NCBI GenBank assembly: GCA_015852425.1
Contig: JAAAIG010000445.1
Span: forward strand, 1-31,212
Length of the DNA: 31,212 nt
Source of the DNA: Gryganskiella cystojenkinii
Taxonomy: Eukaryota; Mortierellomycota; Mortierellomycetes; Mortierellales; Mortierellaceae
Reading direction: 5' to 3'
Shown: positions 9,973 to 18,682 of the stretch, in pieces
Layout: every line of letters starts with the position of its first letter
How positions within the stretch are numbered: the stretch's first letter is position 1
The notes under the pieces: generated by a model
Database searches by the model: none
What the model was told of the DNA's origin: nothing
What the model saw: only the letters and a program-made list of their open reading frames with translations
Position numbers and translations under genes: made by a program

Positions 9973-10556
9973 GGGTCGGGGTGGGTCGGTTGGGCAAAAT
10001 GGGACCCAGGCCCTTTTTGGTTGCCATCGCCCGGTCTTGAGGGCCAAGCTCAACGCACCTGGTCACAAGTGTCCAGGGAGGTGGCAGGTGGTGCACACTA
10101 GAGCCAGGCGAACTGGACAGTTGAGTTTGTCGTGTCCATCCGATTTGCAGAAGTTGCAAGTGAAGGTCGTAGCGATCTTCATGGTGCAGGGATCTTGTCA
10201 GCCTTCAACCTCCAAGAGAGGAAGAGACTCTGGCAGGGGTTGCTCTTTGGGAACGTGAAGGGAGACTGTTGCCTTGTTTTAGGCGGATGAGATCCCCGTC
10301 CTCATCAATCTGGGCGGGGATGACGATTTTGGCGATTTGCCTGAATAGTGCCTGGGTAACTTTCCGAGCTGCAACCCATGGCTTTTTCCAGCTCTCGTCG
10401 TCGTCGTCCTCGCTGAAGTCAATGTCGTCGAGGAACAGAAGAATGATGTTGACCCAGTCAGAAGCTGCCATGTTGGCCGGGTACTTCACTCCGTTCATCT
10501 TCAGAGGGGCTGTAACAGCTTGTCGAACTTTCGGTGGTTCCTGAAAGCGATCGTCC
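9364..10556 (-). pseudogene. LINE (non-LTR retrotransposon) ORF1 remnant
   Basis: Minus-strand pieces of a gag-like ORF1. From about 10550 one frame gives FQEPPKVRQAVTAPLK, then MNGVKYPANMAASDW at 10498 and an acidic FSEDDDDESW segment. That frame ends at 10205. After a frameshift, KIATTFTCNFCKSDGHDKLNC (from 10179) is a perfect C-x2-C-x4-H-x4-C zinc knuckle, followed by a second, incomplete CTTCHLPGH knuckle. A TGA interrupts directly after GHL. A poly-Asn run encoded by the microsatellite follows, then TAG, and the same frame continues to 9364 with an Asn/Ser-rich tail. Paired knuckles after a basic/RRM-like region are the usual ORF1 layout in fungal Tad1-type LINEs. No reverse transcriptase is attached. 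At least one frameshift and two nonsense codons make it dead. Confidence 0.72.
9919..9972. repeat. (GTT)18 microsatellite
   Basis: Eighteen perfect GTT units on plus, preceded by interrupted copies from about 9900. On minus, in the LINE ORF1 frame, it encodes poly-Asn. Confidence 0.95.
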
Positions 10557-10847
10557 TACGCCGGGAGCATGGGAAGGGATGTAGGTCTGGCTGTTGCTTC
10601 CCTGTCCCGTCAACTGCAAGAGTGCGGGCAACACCAAGATCAGCACCAGCAAGATACAGCCACTATTCTCCCGTGCTCTTTCCCAAATCTTTCACGATTG
10701 AACTTGACCCTCAGTGGCACCATGGGCTCGGTCTCCTCTGCCGGTCCCGAGTACGATCCATGGAAAACAATCGTTAATGCCCTACTGAATCCAAAGCTCT
10801 CCAGTCTCAAGGTCTCTGGAAGCGGTTTATATGTCGGTTGGAGGCCC
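10557..10847. other. Unassigned strip between LINE and 28S fragments
   Basis: A plus-strand frame (10569-10868) contains FPNLSRLNLTLSG and NPKLSSLKVSG, which have leucine-rich-repeat spacing like fungal F-box/LRR proteins. However, its 3' end runs into the ribosomal fragment and no F-box or complete repeat series is present. It may be a captured scrap of an LRR gene, or chance. Confidence 0.3.
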
Positions 10848-11015
10848 AAATACCAATTATCCGAATAAAGTGTTCCTCTCGTACTAACTTTAATTACTAT
10901 TGCAAACAACATTTCATCAGAAGGGTAAAACTAACCTGTCTCACGATGGTCTAAACCTGCTCACGTTCCCTGTTAGTGGGTGAACAATCCAACGCTTACT
11001 GAATTCTGCTTCAAT

Positions 11016-11049
<34 letters not shown>

Positions 11050-11095
11050 GCAGCGTCGCTATGAACGCCTGGCTGCCGCAAGCCAGTCTATCGCT
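10848..11095 (-). pseudogene. 28S rRNA fragment (3' region with sarcin-ricin loop)
   Basis: The plus strand carries the reverse complement of 28S rRNA. On minus, AGTACGAGAGGAAC (sarcin-ricin loop) followed by CACTTTATTCGGATAATTGG ends near 10848. Upstream lie the conserved blocks whose complements read CTAACCTGTCTCACGA, GTTAGTGGGTGAACAATCC, GATAGGAAGAGCCGACATCG and GTCGCTATGAACGC. About 250 bases are collinear with 28S; similarity stops abruptly after AAGCCAGT (about 11095). Substitutions at normally invariant positions show it is a diverged, non-functional copy inserted away from the rDNA array. The identification rests on remembered universal 28S motifs; divergence of roughly 10 percent is an eye estimate. 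Confidence 0.85.
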
Positions 11096-11506
11096 GCTCT
11101 CAACAGATGCCCTTGAATTTCTCCTCGGTCCCCTTGAAATTTTCGTTGTGCAACCATGACTGACAAAGTTCAGAAGAGCACGGAACATGGCGAAGTTGAA
11201 AGACAGGCGAAGCGAACACAGCCCATTTTTCGACTCGAAATGAAATAGAATGGAGATATTTTCGGTTCATTTTCCTTCTACATTGTCCACCTCACTCTCC
11301 TCCTTCAAATCCTCTTCCCTACAGCTCCTTCATACTGAGACTTCCGTCCTCACAGTCTTTTAAGTCCTGTATTTATCGATAACCAGAGTATCCAACAACT
11401 CCCAAGGTACACCAGGATGTTCGAGAACACATGTTGCAGAAGCTCTAAACACTAGAACAGCGTCTGATATATTCTAAGTATACTGTACTTTTGCGATAGA
11501 CTCAAC
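11096..11506 (+). promoter_or_regulatory. Presumed promoter and 5'UTR of the NACHT-HEAT gene
   Basis: Four hundred bases without a coding signal. A CT-rich block runs from about 11268 to 11350 (TTTTCCTTCTACATTG onwards), common upstream of fungal starts, and an AT-rich stretch (GATATATTCTAAGTATACTG) lies 25-40 bases before the ATG. No exact TATAAA was found. Confidence 0.45.
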
Positions 11507-14500
11507 ATGTCGCCCACAGTCCAGGAAGCTCTGACGCTGGCAAGAACCAACATTGACGCCGCTCGGGGAGCTCGAGGGTTTAAACGCAGAGTTGTCAAGC
11601 ACTATCAGACTGCCAAGAATGTGCTTGATAACGTCAATATTCAGAAAACGGATAATGCCGCTTTGGGAGAAATAATAGCTGCCTTCCAAGACCTCGCCAA
11701 TGTACTTGATGACTCAGGAGCCCAGTTCCAGGATAAAACTGCCAAGTGCAGACAGAGGGCTGTTACTCTAAAGTAGGATATTCCTCTTTTTTTTGTTAGC
11801 ATCATGGACTGGTTTGTGCTAGTGAGATTCTAACTGAGCAACAACGTTGCATTCTTTTCACTAGGCACACACTTGTCGGGAGAAAAGTGGTCAGCCTCTT
11901 CCCTCTAGCTATGGCAGGATTCTCTCGACCTGGCGTTCAAACAGGAGTCACTCAACTAAGCTCTTTCGCGGGTGTGACTTTGTCATCTAGCAACCCCACC
12001 CCCAATGTGTCCTCTGTCAGCGCTTCTACTACAGCATCTTCCAATGCTCTCACCGCAGCTGCTGTCACCAATACCTCCACCCCTGGACAACTGGCTTCCT
12101 TCTCTCCTCGGGTGGCCATCTCAATCTCGGCGGCTTGTGCCATCATATCAAGCCCGTTCTTTAGCAAGGACGTGATTCCAGTGCCTTATATCTGCCAGCT
12201 ACCTCGCCCAGACGAGCCATTACAAACCACCCGCCAACTCGCTCACTGCCTTGCACTGTTGCAGGATGGGAACGATCTCTCTCCAGAGACTTGCGAGTGG
12301 CGAGACCGCACCCTGAAAAACTCGGATGAGAAGGACCGCTTGGAGACCCTGTCTGTTGATATTAATCGGACATTTGTTGGCGATGCAGTGAAGGATGCTG
12401 CTGCAATAGCTGAGGTTGTCCAATTGGCCCCTGTTCTCAATGAAGAATATTCTCGGGTTCTTCTCAAGACCTTCATCGACGCTGTTAACAAGTCAGCAAT
12501 GCTGGATATTTATTCAGTGGCAGGGCTGGCAAAGGTGATCCAAGGAGCTGCTCCAGGGTCCGTCAACTCGGATGACCTTGTGAGCATACTTAGATCCCTT
12601 CACAATCGACTCCGGGCAACTCACTCTCAGTCAGAGAGTAATCAACATCACTTACTGCTTGCAGTTTCGCGGGTTTTGGATGCGATGGCAGATGCCAATA
12701 TTGGAGATGTCGACCGCGTAAACCTCCATGGGCCATTGACGGATCTTCTTTCGGAGTCGGACTCAAACAATAACCCTTACGTAGCCTACCAAGCCGCATA
12801 TGCCACGCAGGCGTTGTTGAATGTGTCTGACAATGAGAATATTTGGCATGCAGGATTTAGACGAGGATGGCTAGTATTGAAAGGCAGTGCAGGATTTGCC
12901 AAAATGGCTGATCCAAAGGAGATAAAGGACGCGCTCGAGGGTATGGAGAGACTTTATGAAGCTGGCCAAGGAGGCGCCAGAATGCTTAAGGATGCCTTGG
13001 AAGCGATCAAGAACCGTGAAAGTCCTACATTCACAGTGAAGGAGGGTCTCAAGTTCAAGAGAGCCTGGTACCGCGCTATTCGCACAGCAGAATCATATAT
13101 TCAGACTGGCAAGCTTTTGCAGTTCAAGGAGCTGGTCACTACTGCGCCGTGCCGACATCAACTCATGTTTCAATGGGGAATTTGTCTGTTGCTTGGAAAG
13201 TTTGCAGCTGACACCCAATGGGGTCCGGAGGCACGGCAAGATGCCGTTATTTTTCTTGGAGCTCTCCACAGGGTCGACGGAATTTGGAATCGGCAGAAGG
13301 AGGCTGATCAGGTCATTTTTGATGGGCTTACCAATGTGATATCTAAGGATTGCACATATTTTGAAGGTATGTTGACTTTTTCTTATATTCGTGCTTGTTA
13401 ATCAGAACTGTCAAAATATTCGACCCTGACGCTTTTGTTTTAAACTTTCAATTCTCTATAGCTGCCAAGACCATATTGGAGGAGATGAGAGAACAAAGCT
13501 TTGTGCTAAACTCGATCACTAATTTTCAATCGCAGCCTTGGAGCAATATCTGGCCAACAAATCCGGATGGGCATACTGCCTCAGCAATTTCTCTGCTCCA
13601 AGTCGTTCAGAAGCAAAACATTCGGCATAAAAAACTGGAGAATCTACCAGATCATGATCCACAGCCTAGACTTGAGGATATCCAGTTAGCACTCACGATG
13701 TATTATGCGAAGGACCTTTTCATCCTCAGAGTTTCAGGAGATCCGCTGGATCTGCAAACATGCTTTGTCAACCTGGCGATTGTTGAAGCTCCAGCACAAC
13801 GAGAAAAAGAAAAACAGGATCTTAAGGAGCAGGCCGCAGTCTTCCACCGCATTTCCGACTTCGAGAAGGTGAAGGGAACCAATATGGAGTCACCAATCCC
13901 CTTGGAGAAAATTTTCGACAGACACAAGCTACGTGACGGAAAGGAAGGCATTCCTAAAAGAATTTTGGTGCAAGGACGAGCAGGTATCGGCAAGTCGACA
14001 CTTTGTAAAAAGCTAGTGTATGCTTTCCAAAATGGTCTGTGGAATGACAGCTTTAATGCTGTGCTGTGGCTCCCCCTGCGTCAGCTCAAAGGATTCACTG
14101 CTCGCAATCTTGAAGATCTACTGTGTGAGAAATACTTTGCCAAGCAGCATCCTAAGACGTTTAAGGTCGGTTTGGCACAGACTCTGGCCAATGATCCCGA
14201 CAGGATTTTATTCATACTAGACGGTCTGGATGAGATTATTACCGATCCAAGTGCGGCACAAGGCACTGCCTTAAATGATTTCTTGCAGGACTTACTCGAA
14301 CAACAGCATGTCATCCTTACATCGCGCCCCTCTGGTGTGAATTCTTCAACGTTAAAGATGATCGACCTCGAGCTCGAAACTGTCGGATTCAGTCAGAAGG
14401 ACGTTCAAGAATACCTAAGGAAGATTGAGCCTAAGGCTGCGATTGAGATCCAAAACTTTATTGATCAAACTCCGTTACTACAAGGGATAGTCAACATTCC

Positions 14501-17500
14501 TGTACAGCTGGATGTACTCTGCTACAGTTGGGACACAATCTCCTCAAGCATTGGCAAGGACAAAGCAATAACAATGACTATGCTTTACCAAGCGATGGTG
14601 ACAAAATTATGGAGCAAGGATGGTCCGCGTCTAGGAAAAAAAGATGGAGAAGTAATTTTGACCTCAGATCAAATCCTTAACTTGTCACTTCCGGACATCG
14701 AAGAACAACTTGTCCCCCAAGAACACGAATATCTATGCTATCTGGCATTCCGTGGATTTCAAGACAACTGCATTGAGTTTGACACCAAATATCTGAATTG
14801 CATAAGTCAGGAGCTCAACAAACATCGCATCAAATCCAAAAAGGAACGTTTGTCTCTCATTTTCACTGATGGGCTGAAGAGCACCTCCTTTTTGCATACA
14901 ACTGCAGATACTGCGCAGGATAAGTCGAAGGATATGTGGTATTTCTTGCATCTGACGTTTCAGGAATTCTTTGCTGCCAAATGGTTGGTGCGTCACTTAC
15001 AGGAGTACCTGACGGACCCATCCGCCTCCACCTCAGAGCTGATGCTGAGCTGTAAAGAGACACTGGAAATTGTTCAGCAGGACAAGTACAACCCACGCTA
15101 TGAGATTATTTGGTGGATGGTGGCGGGACTGCTGCAAGGGAAAGCATTGAAGGATTTTTTCGACCTTTTCCAGGGAGCACCACGCGATTTGATAGGAGGC
15201 CGGCATCAGCAAATATTTTCAGCTTGCCTGAACGAGGCGCGAACTCAATTGGATCCAGAAGTTGTGGCACTATTCGACTTGGAGCTTACGAAATGGCTGC
15301 ACTTTGAGATGCAAACCTGTCAACACAACAACAGAGGAAGCAAACTAGGCAGTCAGTCCTCATTCCCAGAGGTCATTCTTGTGAAGACATTGAACTCTGT
15401 TTCTTCCTGGAGAAAGGCCATTGTGTGTACGTTAGGAGCTCGTTCGGCAATATCAGATTCAGCTGTCCAGTCCCTCCTTCTTGCCCTCAAGGATAAAGAT
15501 CATTATACCAGTTCCTCAGCAGCAGCGGCATTGCGCAGTCAGTATGCATTGTCAGAATCAGCCATCCAGCCACTCATTGCTGCCCTCAAGGATGAATATT
15601 TTCACACTAGGAAAGTAGCAGCAGAGGTATTGGGCAGGCAACCTACTTTGCCAGAATCAGCCATCCAGTCCCTCTTTGCTGCCTTCGAGGATGAATTTAA
15701 AGGCATCAGGAGGGAATTTATAGGCGTCAAGGAAGCAATAGCAGAGGCATTGGGCAAGCAGTCTTCATTGCCAGAATCAGCCATCCCAAACCTCATTGCT
15801 GCCCTGAAGGTTGATACAAAATATGTCTGGTCCACAGCAATAGCGGCACTGGGCAAGCAGTCTACATTGTCAGAATCAGCTATCCAGTCTCTCATTGCTG
15901 CCCTCAAGGATGACGATAAATGTGTCAGGTCCTCAGTAGCATCGGCATTGGGCAACCAGTCTACACTGTCAGAATCAGCTATCCAGTCTCTCATTGCTGC
16001 CCTCAAGGATGATGATAAATATGTCAGGTTCTCAGCAGCAAAGGCATTGGGCAAGCAGTCTTCATTGTCAGAATCAGCTATCCAGTCTCTCATTGCTGCC
16101 CTCAAGAATGACGATAACTTTGTCAGGTCCTCAGCAGCAGAGGCACTGGGCAACCAGTCTACGTTGTCAGAATCAGCCATCCAGTCCCTCATTGCTGCCT
16201 TCAATGAGGATAACGATGACAATGAATATGTCCGGTCCTCAGCAGCATCGGCATTGGGCAACCAGTCTACATTGCCAGAATTAGCTATCCATTACCTCAT
16301 TGCTGCCTTCAAGGATGACAGAGTACATATCAGGGATTCAGCAGCATTGGCATTAGGCAAGCAGTCTATATTGTCAGAATCAGCTATCCGGTCTCTCATT
16401 GCTGCCGTCAAGGATGACGATAAATATGTCAGGTCCTCAGCAGCAGAGGCATTGGGCAAGCAGTCTACGTTGTCAGAATCAGCCACCCAGACTCTCATTG
16501 CTGCCCTCAAGGATGACAAAAATTATGTCAGGTCCAGAGCAGCAGAGGCACTGGGCAACCAGTCTACGTTGTCAGAATCAGCCATCCAGTCTCTCATTGC
16601 CACACTCAAAAATGAAGATGGCAAATATGACAGAGATGATGACGAAGATAATTACGAAGATAATGGCGAAAATGATGACGAAGATGATGACGAAGATTAT
16701 GATGAAGACGAAGGTAATGACGAAGATGTCATGTCTTCAGCAGCATCGGCATTGTCCAACCACTCTACGTTATCAGAATCAGCCATCCAGCTCCTCATTG
16801 CTGCTCTCAAGGATGAATATGATTACACTAGGCAATTACCAGCACAGGTATTGGGCTACCAGTCTACGTTGTCAGAATCAGCCATCCAGTCTCTCATCGC
16901 TGCCTTCAAGGATGAACATGAATATGTCAGGGATTCAGCAGCATTGGCATTGGGCGAGCAGTCTATTTTGCCAGAATCAGCTATCCACTCTCTCATTGCT
17001 GCCCTCAAGGATGACAATAAACATGTCAGGTATTCAGCAGCATTGGCATTGCGCAACCAGTCTATGTTGCCAACATCAGCCATCCAGTCCCTCATTGCTG
17101 CCCTCAAGGATGAATTTGAAGGTGTCAGGGAATCAGCAGCAAAGGCATTGGGCAAGCAGTCTTCATTGTCGGAATCAGCCATCCAGTCCCTCATTACTGC
17201 CCTCAAGGACAACGATGAAGATGTCAGGTTCTCAGTTTCAACGGCACTTTGGGATCGGTGCATTTCGGTATGCGCTCTACTTCCATGCTTAACAGAGGAT
17301 GAACTAGCTTGTCTTTATAAGAACCATCTATTTAGATATAGTTGTTATAATATTCTCACCTTACAACTACAGGACAATCGATTGCACTTCTATACAGAGC
17401 AAGGTCCAGTGTACTCGGAACTCATTGATTCTGACAAGGAGGAAATCATAGTATCTGCCTTCAAAGTCGATAGAGGCACTTTCAACCCCCCCAGACGTAT

Positions 17501-17510
17501 TACTTCTTAA
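11507..17510 (+). CDS. NLR-like NACHT NTPase with ARM-like N-terminus and HEAT-repeat C-terminus
   Basis: Predicted 1938-residue STAND NTPase. Exons 11507-11772, 11865-13366, 13462-17510; introns 92 and 95 nt keep phase. Residues 1-90 are a short helical module; about 100-160 are Ser/Thr-rich; about 165-620 are helical and ARM-like (PYVAYQAAYATQALLNV, FQWGICLLLGKFAA). NACHT motifs: Walker A GRAGIGKST (K767), LPLRQLKG, Walker B FILDGLDEI (D843-E847), VILTSRPSG (R878) and FLHLTFQEFFAA (H1086). Residues about 1250-1857 are 17 HEAT-like repeats, then an 80-residue cap. STAND proteins with repeats usually act as oligomerising sensors; fungal members control non-self recognition and cell death, but this gene's ligand and output are unknown. 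No HET, lipase or other known effector domain is visible at the N-terminus. The ORF is intact, and LINE debris flanks both sides. Confidence 0.92.
15438..17270 (+). repeat. Coding array of 17 HEAT-like units, 99-bp period
   Basis: Units of 33 codons start at SESAIQS, continue LIAALKDDD then VRSSAAEALG, and end with KQSTL. The CTCATTGCTGCC core recurs at 15891 and 15990, exactly 99 bases apart, and in almost every unit. Units 3, 8 and 12 are longer (40, 36 and 67 residues). Variation is concentrated at the KDDDKYV turn and at the EALGKQ positions, while the first helix is nearly invariant even at third codon positions. This indicates recent duplication or gene conversion. Confidence 0.93.
16629..16727 (+). 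repeat. In-frame acidic microsatellite inside HEAT unit 12
   Basis: Degenerate GATGACGAA-type units encode 33 residues (about 1646-1678) composed almost only of Asp, Glu and Asn. The insertion sits at the inter-helix turn of the repeat, where a loop is tolerated, and leaves the frame intact. Confidence 0.85.
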
Positions 17511-17559
17511 ATATACCCTGTATTAGGTAGCCCTTAAGCATATTTTTTGAATGAAAAAT

Positions 17560-18122
17560 TTCGCAATTTCAATTCCTATTCCTCCTTTATCTCGGTGATA
17601 TGAAAAAGAATCTCTGGCGCCAACAACTCTACACACATACGCCAGCTACCATACAGCAAGGAACAACACGCTTCTGGACCGAGTTTTGGAAGGTTCTAGT
17701 CCCTCAACGATACCGCAACATACTCTGGCGTTTCTTAGACTCCAAGATGAGCTGCAAGGCGAGCCTCCACCGGTTGATGCCAAGAACGTGCCCCTCCCCT
17801 CTGTGCCCCGAGTGTGACGAGATCGAGGACCAGGAGCGGCTGCTGGTTCCTAGTCCTGCCAAATCGACAGTATGGCAAGATACGCTAGCTGAGTACTCTC
17901 TTGTCAACGACTCCCCTCGCATCGCCATAAAACCCATCAGCATACTCTCGCTTCCACAATTGGTCTCTGCAATCGTCCTGGGTATCTGGAATCAACATTG
18001 GTCCCGTCACTTTCAAGAAACCGCACTAGATCGAGTAGCTCTTTCTAACTCGGTCAAACAGCCAAATTCATCGCCTTCAGCGACAGATTTTTTCTCGCTC
18101 TCTGCTTATAAAAAAAAAAAAA
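17560..18122 (+). pseudogene. 5'-truncated LINE 3' end (zf-RVT domain) with A-rich tail
   Basis: The frame from 17600 to 18130 encodes the C-terminal zinc-finger region that follows reverse transcriptase in fungal LINEs: RYRNILWRFLDSKMSCKASLH, CPSPLCPECDEIEDQE, STVWQDTLAEY, and an IVLGIWNQHW helix. In active copies the finger continues H...C; here the matching positions read R and S (QERLLVPSP), so two zinc ligands appear lost. The segment ends in A12 (about 18110-18122), as expected of a target-primed insertion tail. Nothing of the RT core precedes it. It starts within 100 bases of the NACHT-HEAT stop codon and is in the same orientation, so it may supply that gene's 3'UTR. A target-site duplication could not be identified by eye. 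Confidence 0.78.
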
Positions 18123-18682
18123 GTACGTAGCCCTTTTTCCCTTCCCTGCGTAAACCAGTCACTCTGGGTATGTAGTAAGCTCAGCGAAACACACCACAAT
18201 TTTTTTTCTTCCCGAAGATTAACAAAAAAAAAACTGATGCAACTTTTAGTCCTTTGTTAATAAGAAAGAGATATATTGAGTCGGGCGAGAAAAGGAGTGG
18301 TGGTGGGTAACAGAGCGGATGGAATCCTATGAGTCAATTTATTTTTAACGACAGTGGATGATCTCGCCCATGAATGGGCAAGCTCTGCATTTAATAAGAA
18401 TCATTTTTATGGACTTGCAGACGCTGTCTCCTGCAGAGAATATCGTTTAATATATTTTCTTCCTGGCTGCCGCCTTAGTGCCTGTACTTCGAATCGTTCG
18501 GTCTTAGAGGCTAAGACGTCCCCTCCCCCCCCCCCCCCTCTTAAAAAACACACATACACACATGTACCGTATACATCCACTTTGCCCCCTTTCACTCCTG
18601 TTTCTTTCGTACTTGTCTTTGCTCGTTATGCCTATATTTTTCTTGTTCTATTATAATATAATCAAATTACTAATAACTCTCT
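18123..18682. other. Intergenic with poly-C tract
   Basis: No gene supported. Holds a 14-base C run at 18525-18538, A-rich and T-rich tracts near 18200-18235, and the 3' flank of the kelch gene (poly(A) region of a minus-strand transcript around 18640-18680). Confidence 0.6.

Noticed and set aside
9703..10258. Plus-strand ORFs with poly-Val or poly-Leu runs
   Set aside because: They are created by the GTT microsatellite read in other frames; the minus strand has zinc-knuckle coding.
10569..10868. LRR-like ORF on plus
   Set aside because: Two leucine-spaced segments only, and the ORF ends inside the 28S fragment; kept as an unassigned strip, not a gene.
15438..17270. Regular direct repeats that might suggest a CRISPR-like or satellite array
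   Set aside because: The period equals 33 codons, the repeats are in frame and encode HEAT-like helices; there are no unique spacers.
15602..17292. Overlapping repeat-bearing ORFs on both strands across the HEAT array (219 codons minus, 297 codons plus frame 2)
   Set aside because: Period-99 repeats keep any stop-free frame open through all units; these are shadows of the NLR frame, which alone connects to NACHT motifs.
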